48,561 nucleotides of DNA from Defluviitaleaceae bacterium (GTDB taxonomy: Bacteria > Bacillota > Clostridia > Lachnospirales > WRAX01). The notes beneath the pieces are model-generated. The model was not told where the DNA came from, did not search any database, and saw nothing but the letters and a program-made list of their open reading frames with translations. Within the stretch, counting starts at the first letter, position 1. Every line of letters starts with the position of its first letter. The stretch is taken from positions 1 through 48,561 of the forward strand of contig WRBK01000013.1 in assembly GCA_009784575.1 (NCBI GenBank). Reading direction: 5' to 3'. Shown here in pieces: positions 6,534-14,458 of the stretch. The translations under genes and the position numbers were made by a program.

Positions 6534-9500
6534 ATGACAATTTACAAAACGCTTGACAATGGAATCAAGATAGTTGAGTATGCTAACGCTTATGCTGCAT
6601 CTTTGGCTGATATGTGGAATAAGAGTAACGACAACTGGGGTGGGGATAATGAAATTTTGACCGAGCGCATTATGATAGATGAACATGCGTCCACCCTTGA
6701 TATTAATACCTATCTAGCAATTGATAATGACGAGGTTGTCGGCTATTGTGGTCTGGCAAAATATTCAAATGACCCAGAGGCACTTTATATACGCCTTCTT
6801 AACGTGCGCCCTGACTATATGGGTACAGGTGTGGGCAAAGCTATGGCTTTGCTTAGTGTTGAGCGCACTATAGAACTTGGCAATCCGCGGCTGGACATAC
6901 ATACATGGAGCGGCAATATCGAGGCTGTGCCGCTTTATAAAAAATGCGGCTATCTATGGGAAGATAGACCAAATAGCACCCATCTAGTTAATTTTATTCC
7001 TACTGTGCTAGCGACACCTTGTTTTGAAGAATTTTTCGCAAGTGCGGACTGGTATAAAGACTCCACGCGCAATGTTTCTGATATCAAGCCTGATGGAGTA
7101 AAGCTTAATGGGTTTGAAGTTTTTGGCTATAGCTGGGAAAAGGGTGGACGTAAACTTGCTGTGGGCTTTGAGCGCAGCGGGCGGCGCATTCGCTTTATCG
7201 AGACAGATGATTACATAATAGAAATGATGGCAGATAGCCATGAGCTTGCTTTTGGAATGGAGCATGGAGCAAGCTTTAATATCGTAAATAAATCGGGCAA
7301 GTCGCTTGATATAGCCATAAAAGGGCATGGTGAAGCTAATATATTCGCTGATTTTGTCTTCAAAGCCAATGTGACAGGCTTTGAACATTTTAAGGCAAAG
7401 TTTTTCGTTGGTGCTGTTGAAAAAATCCAAGACCCATTTCGTTTGCATCCCTGCATTTTAGCTGATGTGACTATAAATGGCGAAATGGTTACATTTGGTT
7501 TGGGAATAAATTCAAAATCGCCTGTGGCTGCAAAATTTTCACGTGAGCTAAAAATGCCGCGCGTAGGTCTTGCAAGCAATGGCTACATAAATTTTACCAG
7601 TGCCTTGGTGCAAAATTGCAAGGTTAGCTTTACCTTGCCAAAAAACGATTTCATTGAATTTAGCAAAGATTATCATGAGGTCGAGATTGCGCCGCTTGGA
7701 GCAGCCTCGGTTGGCGTATCCTCCAAGATGCTAAAGGGCGGGCATATAGCTCTGCCATTGCTCTGTAAGATAGAGCGCGAAGGTCATGAGACTTTGGAGC
7801 TTGAAACAACATTGCATATAATCAATCAAAACCTAAGTGCTTGCTTTGCCTATGAGGATGACGAAACCCATAATCTCATATGCGGTCCATGGCGGTTGCT
7901 ATTTTGCAAACGCTCGATACCTAGCCGCTATCTTAACCAAAATGATGGTATGCTGGAGCATGTTACGCATGGCTGGTGCGGTGGCACAGAGTTTAATCCG
8001 CCACGCATAGGCAAGCCGTATGATGATGAGTTTGACCATGTAACACCTGATGTACGCTGCTTTAATGAAGATGGCATCATGAAAATGCAGACAATTTTTG
8101 TGTCTAAAAAGCATGTGGGAATTGAGGTGACACAACACTTTAGCCTGTCGCCATCGGGTATTTTTACTCGCCATCATAGCATAAAAAATAATGGCGACAA
8201 AGCGAAAAGTTTCATGCTAAAAGACTGCGTAGAGCTACCATTAGGGCGTAATACCTATTTTGGCTACAATCACGAAATTACAAATAATGCTGATGGGCTT
8301 AGCTCTGAGCTAGAGAGGCTCGACCCTGATAAATTTACCACAAAAGGCGGAGAAAACTGGGTTTTTGAAAATCATTCGGCTATGCCTGTGGGGATTATGT
8401 GGGATAAAGGCTACAAGCCAGTTGTTGACTGGGGGTCATTCGTCCATTTTGAGCATGAGGTGACAGAGCTTGCTGTGGGCGTTACCTTTGAGACCATTCC
8501 ATATGAATTTGCCTTTGGTGTATTCCGTAATTATGTTGAATATCGTGACTATGCTATGCAGGTTTCAAATAGCGATGCAATGCCAGCTGAGCCAAATATT
8601 GGTGTAAAGATAAATGGGCATAATTCTTTTGTTGCAAAAAGCACTGCAAAAATTGATGTGAGCTTTATCAATAAGCGTAATGGCGAGCTATCAGGCAAAT
8701 TTATCCTTGATGATAATGGTGACTTTATATCAGGTGGCGAGCAAGCCTTCCCAGAGGATGAAATCTGCGAAAGTGTTAGCATTTCTGCGGTGGTTGGCAA
8801 GATACCGCAAAGCCGCACCTTGCTTGTGCAAAGCAAGCTTGCGTTGACGGAGCTTAATAGAAACTACGAACACGCCTTGTTTTTTATGGAAGGCGAAGTA
8901 GCAAAGAGACTTGATGGCTCTGCTCATATCATAGATAATGGCGCGATTTGCTTTAAGGCAGATACGAACTTTGCTGATACCTTGTTTTCATTAGTATCAA
9001 AGGACACAGGGCAAGACTGGCTTTTCTCTAATTATCCAGAAAGCGGCCCACACGCTTGGTGGAATCCTTTTGTAGGCGGGTTAAATTCTCGCCCTGATGG
9101 AGCAAACACCGCCGTGCAAGCAAAAGAAAAGCGAGAAGCGGAGTTTGTTGATATCTGTGACAATTTTGGAAATACATGGAGTGGAATAGCCCTTACTACC
9201 CACTATAATGAACTAGAAGACCATAAGGGTGTGTCGTGGGTCTCGCATTACCTAACTCTGCCTGGAGTGCCTGTGCTGTGCAGCTTCATACGTTTTTCAA
9301 ACAATACGGGTCATCACAAAGAAGTGGGTATAGATGCGGCTATATACCCAAGAGATATCATTGGTGTTAAATGCCGATGCGTAAATGGCAAAGACCATGA
9401 TTTTAGAGTTGCTGGTGAGAGCTTCTCGGCTTGGTTTGATAAATTTATTAGGCTAGAGAAAGAATCTGGTGAGTTTTTGCATCTTTTGACCCAGTATAAA

Positions 9501-9665
9501 TCAGGCGTTAGTAATGATAATAAAATCTTTATGGCACATTTTGAAGGAAAATTAATGGCTGAACATAGCAAATTTGCCGCTAGCAAACCGATGTTTTATG
9601 TATTAAGTAAAAACGAGCTTAGTCAAGAATCGCTTGCGGATTTGGCTCGTGTTAGGTTTTTGTAG
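6534..9665 (+). CDS. GNAT acetyltransferase fused to a very large unknown region
   Basis: A 1043-residue cytoplasmic-looking protein without signal peptide. Residues about 1-160 form a GNAT fold with the acetyl-CoA loop in VRPDYMGTGVGKAM and the following NIEAVPLYKKCGY segment. The remaining roughly 880 residues are rich in predicted beta structure and resemble no catalytic domain I can name. Ordinary GNAT enzymes have 140-200 residues, so this is an extreme fusion. The start MTIYKTLD has an AGGAGG site nine bases upstream; a longer upstream reading would run through the terminator and is rejected. Expression appears gated by the attenuator. An inducible defence or resistance role is plausible but unproven. 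Confidence 0.75.
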   Translation: MTIYKTLDNGIKIVEYANAYAASLADMWNKSNDNWGGDNEILTERIMIDEHASTLDINTYLAIDNDEVVGYCGLAKYSNDPEALYIRLLNVRPDYMGTGVGKAMALLSVERTIELGNPRLDIHTWSGNIEAVPLYKKCGYLWEDRPNSTHLVNFIPTVLATPCFEEFFASADWYKDSTRNVSDIKPDGVKLNGFEVFGYSWEKGGRKLAVGFERSGRRIRFIETDDYIIEMMADSHELAFGMEHGASFNIVNKSGKSLDIAIKGHGEANIFADFVFKANVTGFEHFKAKFFVGAVEKIQDPFRLHPCILADVTINGEMVTFGLGINSKSPVAAKFSRELKMPRVGLASNGYINFTSALVQNCKVSFTLPKNDFIEFSKDYHEVEIAPLGAASVGVSSKMLKGGHIALPLLCKIEREGHETLELETTLHIINQNLSACFAYEDDETHNLICGPWRLLFCKRSIPSRYLNQNDGMLEHVTHGWCGGTEFNPPRIGKPYDDEFDHVTPDVRCFNEDGIMKMQTIFVSKKHVGIEVTQHFSLSPSGIFTRHHSIKNNGDKAKSFMLKDCVELPLGRNTYFGYNHEITNNADGLSSELERLDPDKFTTKGGENWVFENHSAMPVGIMWDKGYKPVVDWGSFVHFEHEVTELAVGVTFETIPYEFAFGVFRNYVEYRDYAMQVSNSDAMPAEPNIGVKINGHNSFVAKSTAKIDVSFINKRNGELSGKFILDDNGDFISGGEQAFPEDEICESVSISAVVGKIPQSRTLLVQSKLALTELNRNYEHALFFMEGEVAKRLDGSAHIIDNGAICFKADTNFADTLFSLVSKDTGQDWLFSNYPESGPHAWWNPFVGGLNSRPDGANTAVQAKEKREAEFVDICDNFGNTWSGIALTTHYNELEDHKGVSWVSHYLTLPGVPVLCSFIRFSNNTGHHKEVGIDAAIYPRDIIGVKCRCVNGKDHDFRVAGESFSAWFDKFIRLEKESGEFLHLLTQYKSGVSNDNKIFMAHFEGKLMAEHSKFAASKPMFYVLSKNELSQESLADLARVRFL

Positions 9666-9680
9666 GGGCGGTATTTTTAG

Positions 9681-9716
9681 GCGGGTACTTCTTATAAGAA
9701 GTACCCGCTTTTGTTT
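9681..9716 (+). terminator. Terminator of the GNAT-fusion gene
   Basis: A perfect 12-13-bp stem GCGGGTACTTCTT/AGAAGTACCCGC with a 3-base loop is followed by TTTTGTTT. A GTAGGGGCGG repeat unit (9662-9671) lies between the stop codon and the hairpin. Confidence 0.85.
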
Positions 9717-9731
9717 ACCCGAAGATAATAC

Positions 9732-10489
9732 TTATTTTTTATCATTGGCTTTTTTAACCGCTGTAAAAGTTATAAGAGATTTTTGGTTATCATCACCATA
9801 TCCAAACACATGGTTTATTTCTGTGAATCCCACAGATTTAAGTAGCATTTCAAACTCTGATAGACCATACCAATGAAGGATAAAGTTAGAAATTTCAGTT
9901 TGCTTTATCTCCCCATTTTCTAATAGCTCGTACCTATGATATATGATACTTTTTGTGAAACCCAGTCGGCATCTCGACTGTGGATAGTAAATAAAATACC
10001 CGCGCCATTGCCAAGTTCATAGGATAAAGATTCAACTTTGCCGCTAACAAAGTCTGTTGGTAACAACAAATCCAAAATAACTACACCATCTTCATCAAGG
10101 TGGTTATAAAATGAAGTTAAAACGTCATTCACTATGCTTTTGGGAAGCAGGCAAAAACTGCCAGTGGGCATAATTATTGCACCGTATGTACTTGGTAAAG
10201 ACATTTTCGTTAAATCTTGATGATGTAGCTCTGCTTCTGCTCCGTGCTTGCCTAAATTAGTCCTACATTGTGCTAACATTTCGGGAGATAAGTCAACTCC
10301 ATCAACTTTTAAGCCTTTTTGAATTAGCGGTATAAGCACTCTGCCTGTCCCAACTCCAGCTTCGAGGATAGGGCTGGAAACGCTTTTTAACTTATCGTAA
10401 TAATATTCGATGTCCCCACCATACGAGTGTCCCACGGGACTTTTATGCTCATATAGCATTGTGCTTAATTCTCCATATTCTTTGAACAT
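9732..10489 (-). pseudogene. SAM-dependent methyltransferase, frameshifted near the C-terminus
   Basis: A class I methyltransferase with the SAM motif ILEAGVGTGRVLIPL, the acidic VDLSPEM loop and ILDLLLPTDF. The best start is the ATG at 10489, with GGAGG ten bases upstream; the longer frame from 10567 overlaps the preceding gene. The frame ends prematurely after KVSYIIGTSY at 9920, but a shifted frame continues with YHRYELLENGEIKQTE and HVFGYGDDNQ to a stop at 9732-9734. An extra AT in a TCATATATCAT stretch near 9943 explains the break. A restored protein would have about 251 residues. It is either a recent pseudogene or a sequencing error. Confidence 0.75.
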
Positions 10490-10557
10490 TGCTGTCAATC
10501 CTCCATACCGTTTAATATAAAATTTCTTCGATGACATCGTCGGAGTTTCCTTTATAG

Positions 10558-11208
10558 CTATAACCAATATTCCGCAAGGGCAATCAAATCATTGTAGTCA
10601 TAAGGCGTGGTAAGAATCCACTGTACGCCGTCCTGCTCATATGCCAATATGCTATGGCTTTGGGTTGTGCGCAGATGCGCCACCGTACCCGCTATTTCTA
10701 TGCGGCGAAAGTCCTCAAAGGCATCGGCATCAAGCGGCGAGCCTGCCGTTACTATGACTGCCATATTAGTCCCATGACCCTCAATATGAAAGATAGTTAA
10801 GTCGCCGTCATGGTCGATATATACTATATTCCAACCCTCTGGTTGCGGCAGGGATACGGGCATAATGGCTTGTGGCTCGCTGTCCATAGCGGTAGGTGCG
10901 CTTGCCCAATCATCATCACTTACAACCAGATTGTTTGGCATATTCAGCATAAACGCAGATGCAAGTAGAATAACAACTATGCTAGCCGCGGCAGATGTCC
11001 AGATTGCGATATTTCTGCCGCGCTTTTTTATGGCTATGGAGGTGCGTACTTTGGCATCTGAGCGGTGTAGCTGCAGTCTGCCTGCATAGTATTCATCTAT
11101 ATTTACGCGCTCTTGATGCAAAGCCATGCCTTTTTTTTGCACATACTGTTTTGCTAAGGCTTTCAGGAGGTCTTGAGCTTGAGCTTCGTTGCTATGTATG
11201 TTTTTCAT
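10558..11208 (-). CDS. Membrane anti-sigma factor-like protein
   Basis: A 216-residue protein with a charged N-terminal cytoplasmic part (residues 1-68), one membrane helix (about 69-90, IWTSAAASIVVILLASAFML) and an extracellular domain. The gene overlaps the end of the ECF sigma gene by four bases (ATGA), the usual coupling of a sigma factor and its inhibitor. Anti-sigma proteins hold the sigma factor at the membrane until an external signal arrives. There is no clear zinc-binding HxxxCxxC motif, so the call rests on topology and context. Confidence 0.7.
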   Translation of the reverse strand: MKNIHSNEAQAQDLLKALAKQYVQKKGMALHQERVNIDEYYAGRLQLHRSDAKVRTSIAIKKRGRNIAIWTSAAASIVVILLASAFMLNMPNNLVVSDDDWASAPTAMDSEPQAIMPVSLPQPEGWNIVYIDHDGDLTIFHIEGHGTNMAVIVTAGSPLDADAFEDFRRIEIAGTVAHLRTTQSHSILAYEQDGVQWILTTPYDYNDLIALAEYWL

Positions 11209-11738
11209 GCTTGCTCGCCCTCCTTTACCAATTTTGCTAACTTCGCCTTTGCTCTATGTACCCGCACCGTTACATTGTTTTCAGTAATGCCTAATATGCT
11301 TGCTATTTCTTTATGAGGCAGGTCATGGGCATATTTTAGCAAAAACACAGCGCGTAGCTCCTCGCTAAGCTCCTCGAGAGCCTCCATTACCTGCACCGCT
11401 GCATCTTTGTTTACTATGTAGGCCTCTAGGTCAAAACTATCGGCCTCTTCATGCTCTGATATATCCACAAAGGTTGCTTTTTTATTGCGATTATATTGGT
11501 TTATGGCTATATTTTTTACAATGGTCACCAAAAAAGCCACTGTTTGGTTGCTATCTGGGTCATCTATCTTATGCAGATGCTTGTATACACGAATAAAAGC
11601 CTCGCTAGTGGCATCTTCTGCCATATTGTGGTCTTTTAATATGTCATAAGCCTTATACCACAGCAGACGTTTGTATTTTTCGTATATATATTCAAATTTA
11701 TTTTTATCTTCTGGCGTAGCAAAGGTTAGAAAAATCAT
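11205..11738 (-). CDS. ECF-family RNA polymerase sigma factor
   Basis: A 177-residue sigma-70 protein limited to regions 2 and 4, the ECF plan. Region 2 includes YEKYKRLLWYKAYDIL and DATSEAFIRVYKHL. Region 4 is the helix-turn-helix KEIASILGITENNVTVRVHRAKAKL. Acidic linker residues separate them. It overlaps the downstream anti-sigma-like gene by four bases. Repeats upstream of its start suggest specific regulation, possibly autoregulation. Confidence 0.9.
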   Translation of the reverse strand: MIFLTFATPEDKNKFEYIYEKYKRLLWYKAYDILKDHNMAEDATSEAFIRVYKHLHKIDDPDSNQTVAFLVTIVKNIAINQYNRNKKATFVDISEHEEADSFDLEAYIVNKDAAVQVMEALEELSEELRAVFLLKYAHDLPHKEIASILGITENNVTVRVHRAKAKLAKLVKEGEQA

Positions 11739-11785
11739 GTGTGTACACGTCCCCTATTAAGATAAACCTTGATATGCTGTAAAGC

Positions 11786-11817
11786 ATTACAGGGCTTATA
11801 TTACAGTTGCATTACAG
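11786..11817 (-). promoter_or_regulatory. Three CTGTAAT direct repeats upstream of the sigma operon
   Basis: ATTACAG (CTGTAAT on the minus strand) occurs at 11786-11792, 11800-11806 and 11811-11817, with starts 14 and 11 bases apart. The block lies 50-80 bases upstream of the sigma gene and abuts the stop of the YitT gene. It may be an activator site or part of an ECF-type promoter. Confidence 0.45.
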
Positions 11818-11818
11818 T

Positions 11819-12664
11819 TTACACACTGCCTGAACCATAAGTAAACCCGCGCCCATGTACATCAGACACCACATCTGTCACCAAAAATGCCTGTTTGTCA
11901 TGTCTGTCCACAATTTCTATGAGTTTTCTATAATCGCTGGCATCTAGCGTAACCATGAGCATGGGCATTTCTTGTTGCTCATATGAACCTGTAGTGGGGA
12001 TAACAGTAACGCTTTTGCCCATGTCATCCATAATATCCTTTATTATGGCATCACTATGCTTGCTTATAATATGCACGCGCTTTTTCTTGCTAACACCGTT
12101 TTCGATATAGCCCATTACCACCATTGTAATAAAGATTGATAATATCGCAAAGAAAAACGAATCCACATCAAAAATAAGCAAACTAAGCACAACGACCACG
12201 CCATCTGTTACAAATAGTCCGATAGATGGCTTTAGCCCAAAATATTTTTTGAGAATAAGTGGTGGTACAGCCGTGCCGCCTGATGATGCTCTGTTTTTGT
12301 AAAGAATAGAAACCGCCACGCCGAAAATAACACTACCAACAACCATAGAGAGCATGGTGTCCTTCACTAGCATATATTGCGGCACAAAGCTGATGGCCAC
12401 AGGCAAAAGTCCCGCACCAATAATAGTATTGATAAATACCTCGCGCCCAAGGAAAAACAGCGTAGCCAGAACCACAATGCCATTGCCTATATATACGATT
12501 ATTGACCTATCCATATTTATGGCGGCTTCTAAGATGATAGCAAGCCCCGTAAGTCCGCCCGCTGCTATTTGATGCGGCCCCAAAAACATGTTTACGCCAA
12601 AAGCTATAAGAACTATGGCAAAAATGATGTTTGCAAGCCGCCATGCAAGAGATTTTAATTTCAT
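11819..12664 (-). CDS. YitT-family membrane protein with DUF2179 domain
   Basis: A 281-residue protein with five or six N-terminal membrane helices carrying YitT signatures (GVNMFLGPHQIAAGGLTGLA and SSGGTAVPPLILKK) and a soluble C-terminal DUF2179-like domain (KKKRVHIISKHSDAIIKDI, then FLVTDVVSDVHGRGF). These proteins are common in Firmicutes, and their transport role is unresolved. The start ATG is followed by a basic signal-like segment. It has its own promoter and is separated from the sigma operon by the repeat block. Confidence 0.88.
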   Translation of the reverse strand: MKLKSLAWRLANIIFAIVLIAFGVNMFLGPHQIAAGGLTGLAIILEAAINMDRSIIVYIGNGIVVLATLFFLGREVFINTIIGAGLLPVAISFVPQYMLVKDTMLSMVVGSVIFGVAVSILYKNRASSGGTAVPPLILKKYFGLKPSIGLFVTDGVVVVLSLLIFDVDSFFFAILSIFITMVVMGYIENGVSKKKRVHIISKHSDAIIKDIMDDMGKSVTVIPTTGSYEQQEMPMLMVTLDASDYRKLIEIVDRHDKQAFLVTDVVSDVHGRGFTYGSGSV

Positions 12665-12701
12665 GATAACGCTCCTTGTGATTTTATTTATATACCGCCT
12701 T

Positions 12702-12730
12702 ATTGTATTTCAGATGGACAAAAATGTCAA
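12702..12730 (-). promoter_or_regulatory. Promoter of the YitT-family gene
   Basis: On the minus strand TTGACA (12730-12725) and TACAAT (12707-12702) are 17 bases apart, about 40 bases upstream of the start codon. Confidence 0.65.
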
Positions 12731-12740
12731 GTGAAAGGCA

Positions 12741-12769
12741 TTGACTATATACTGACTACCTAGTAGAAT
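12741..12769 (+). promoter_or_regulatory. Orphan plus-strand promoter with imperfect palindrome
   Basis: TTGACT (12741-12746) and TAGAAT (12764-12769) are 17 bases apart. The spacer holds GACTACCTAGTAG, partly symmetrical and typical of a repressor site. No gene follows, only a transposase tail, so this looks like the promoter of a lost gene. Confidence 0.45.
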
Positions 12770-12799
12770 AGGGCTGTACAAAAGGTGAAACGAGATTGA

Positions 12800-12913
12800 A
12801 AGGTTTTCCGTCTCGTCAAAGGGTTTCGCCGCATATTCACAAGATACGAAAAGCTCGATAGTATGTTGATTGGGTTTATTCAGCTTGTGTTGGTTTTTGT
12901 GGCTATTTGGTAG
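12800..12913 (+). pseudogene. IS5-like transposase C-terminal remnant
   Basis: One frame encodes VFRLVKGFRRIFTRYEKL followed by DSMLIGFIQLVLVF and a stop at 12911-12913. This matches the usual end of IS5-group DDE transposases (K-x-FRRI-x-TRYEKL). A stop codon directly upstream and the absence of the catalytic domain show that it is a fragment. The rest of the 370-base interval between the YitT gene and the next gene shows nothing else recognisable besides the two promoters. Confidence 0.65.
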
Positions 12914-13034
12914 TGCGAATAGGATTAAAAGGTCGTTGTTAAAAATATTATGACGAAATAAGTATATGCGCCAAAAGTGCCATGCATCATGATGTTAGTG
13001 CAAATGCTGACATATATCATTTATTTTGTGCAGC

Positions 13035-13868
13035 TTATCTTGTGACAAGAGTAATAGTAGCTTTAGGAAAAACATTATAGAAGAATGATATAGGCACAAA
13101 AGTTGTGCTGTCTATCAAAATTGCGGGATGGGTCAAAGCTGCTGTTGTGCTGCCTATGCTAAAACGTATGACTTCCGAGCCATTTGAAAGGGTTATTGTA
13201 CCGTTATCCCAAGCAATTGTATCACCGAAGCCCAAGACCTCCACTGCGGAGCGCAAGGGAACGAATGTTGTGCCGTGGATAATGTGCCATGAGGCAGCGG
13301 GCAGATGAATACTGTTTACGTAAACGCCTGGCAAAGGTCTCTCTGGTTCGGACATTATCACAATTTTGCTTATCTCGTTATTTGTATCATATATAATTGC
13401 TGCTAGGCGGTTTTCTAGAACCTGATACAAGTCTGCCTGTCCTATAAGCTCTCTGAAATCGTGACCATTTTGGAAATATATAGGTATGTTATCGTAGTAT
13501 TTTATATCATTCTGAAGATAACCAAAGATAATATTGACATCCTGTTCGTTTACAATTAGCAACCCCTCGTATTGCGGCGGATAAACAGCCGCTGTCATTA
13601 AACTAGCATCGTGAAATATTGTAACGCTATCACCCACGGTGATATGCTCGCCCAGTAAAAAGGTGAAGTTAGTTTGTAAGAAATGCACAATGCTTCCATG
13701 CGCGGTCATAATATGTATGACATAGCCATGATTGGTTATTTCTGTGATTCTGCCTGATATGGGCGTGATATTTGGTGAGGGCAGTACTTCTCTTGCAAAG
13801 ACGGTAACAGCAGGAAAAATCATGGTTAAGCAAGTTGCAAAGGCGGCTATCCTTCTGAGAATTTTCAT
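13035..13868 (-). CDS. Secreted protein with C-terminal copper-amine-oxidase-like domain
   Basis: A 277-residue exported protein. Residues 1-25 form a signal peptide (MKILRRIAAF, ending TVFA). Residues about 30-150 have no named fold and may be an OB-like barrel (ISGRITEITNHGYVI). The C-terminal 85 residues resemble the copper amine oxidase N-terminal stalk domain used by Clostridia as a surface module (TTFVPLRSAVEVLGFGDTI, then WDNGTITLS). The start at 13868 has AAGGAAGG ten bases upstream, better than a longer reading. Catalysis is not expected. The module recurs at the N-terminus of the solute-binding protein at 36543. Confidence 0.75.
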   Translation of the reverse strand: MKILRRIAAFATCLTMIFPAVTVFAREVLPSPNITPISGRITEITNHGYVIHIMTAHGSIVHFLQTNFTFLLGEHITVGDSVTIFHDASLMTAAVYPPQYEGLLIVNEQDVNIIFGYLQNDIKYYDNIPIYFQNGHDFRELIGQADLYQVLENRLAAIIYDTNNEISKIVIMSEPERPLPGVYVNSIHLPAASWHIIHGTTFVPLRSAVEVLGFGDTIAWDNGTITLSNGSEVIRFSIGSTTAALTHPAILIDSTTFVPISFFYNVFPKATITLVTR

Positions 13869-14165
13869 TATAAAAACACCTTCCTTCAAATCATAAGTGG
13901 GATATATTTATTGTGCTTTTTCGTTCCCATTGGCAGACTGGGCGCAGACATATGTGCCGCAAAAGCATTTAGGTGTGCCAAAAGGGATTGTGCAAAATAG
14001 TTTTGGAACATGTACATTATACAACATATTTAACAGGTTGACAATCTTTCATATTAACTTCTGGAATATTTTTTACTAAAAAGCTTGTTTTTTTTAAAAC
14101 TTTATGATAAACTTAGTTTAAGTCGTGGCACTAATGGTGGTTTGATTTGCAGTGGAGGTTATGTT

Positions 14166-14303
14166 ATGTCAGTTTATTGCATGATATACTCACATCACTC
14201 GGTCTATGCGGAGAGTTCTTCTGCATGTTTGCCACGCCTTGTCAATTTTACAACCAATTCTAGCTATCGAAAGGCAGAAAATTTGTCTCTGTGTATGCAG
14301 TGA
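14166..14303 (+). CDS. Candidate 45-aa leader peptide before the protease gene
   Basis: The ATG has GGAGG seven bases upstream. The peptide begins MSVYCMIYSHHSVYAESSS and ends KAENLSLCMQ. Its last codons and stop lie inside the 5' arm and loop of the 14271-14318 terminator hairpin, so translation to the end would prevent the hairpin from forming. This is the logic of ribosome-controlled attenuation. There is no signal peptide. It may be a regulatory ORF rather than a source of functional protein. Confidence 0.45.
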   Translation: MSVYCMIYSHHSVYAESSSACLPRLVNFTTNSSYRKAENLSLCMQ

Positions 14304-14323
14304 TAAAGTTTCTGCCTTTTTAT
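14271..14323 (+). terminator. Attenuator-like terminator in the protease leader
   Basis: A perfect 10-bp stem, AAGGCAGAAA (14271-14280) with TTTCTGCCTT (14309-14318), is followed by further T residues. The 28-base loop includes the stop codon of the leader ORF. Confidence 0.6.
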
Positions 14324-14458
14324 TTGTCAAGCTCTATCCTTTGAGCTTGCTGATAGCACATAATTGGTTAGCATCACAAAATAAACTACGAAGGGAGGGT
14401 GATTCCAAAAACAGGGTATCCGATAACTAGTCAAAGAACTGTATAGGAGGTTGTTAAA

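Larger units (their letters stand above)
13890..14458 (+). other. Leader region upstream of the subtilisin-like protease
   Basis: A 570-base interval with no large gene. It holds a TTGACA at 14038-14043 with a poor -10 element, a 45-codon leader ORF (14166-14303), a terminator-like hairpin (14271-14318) followed by T residues, and a second hairpin CAAGCTC/GAGCTTG (about 14328-14350). The first 150 bases probably contain the promoter of the divergent gene at 13868, but I see no clear boxes. Confidence 0.5.

Noticed and set aside
9634-9876. 80-codon plus-strand frame after the GNAT-fusion gene
   Set aside because: It overlaps the end of that gene, crosses a strong terminator and lies antisense to the frameshifted end of the methyltransferase.
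14399-14445. 15-codon GTG frame just before the protease start
   Set aside because: The GGGAGG site abuts the GTG with no spacing, so initiation there is unlikely.
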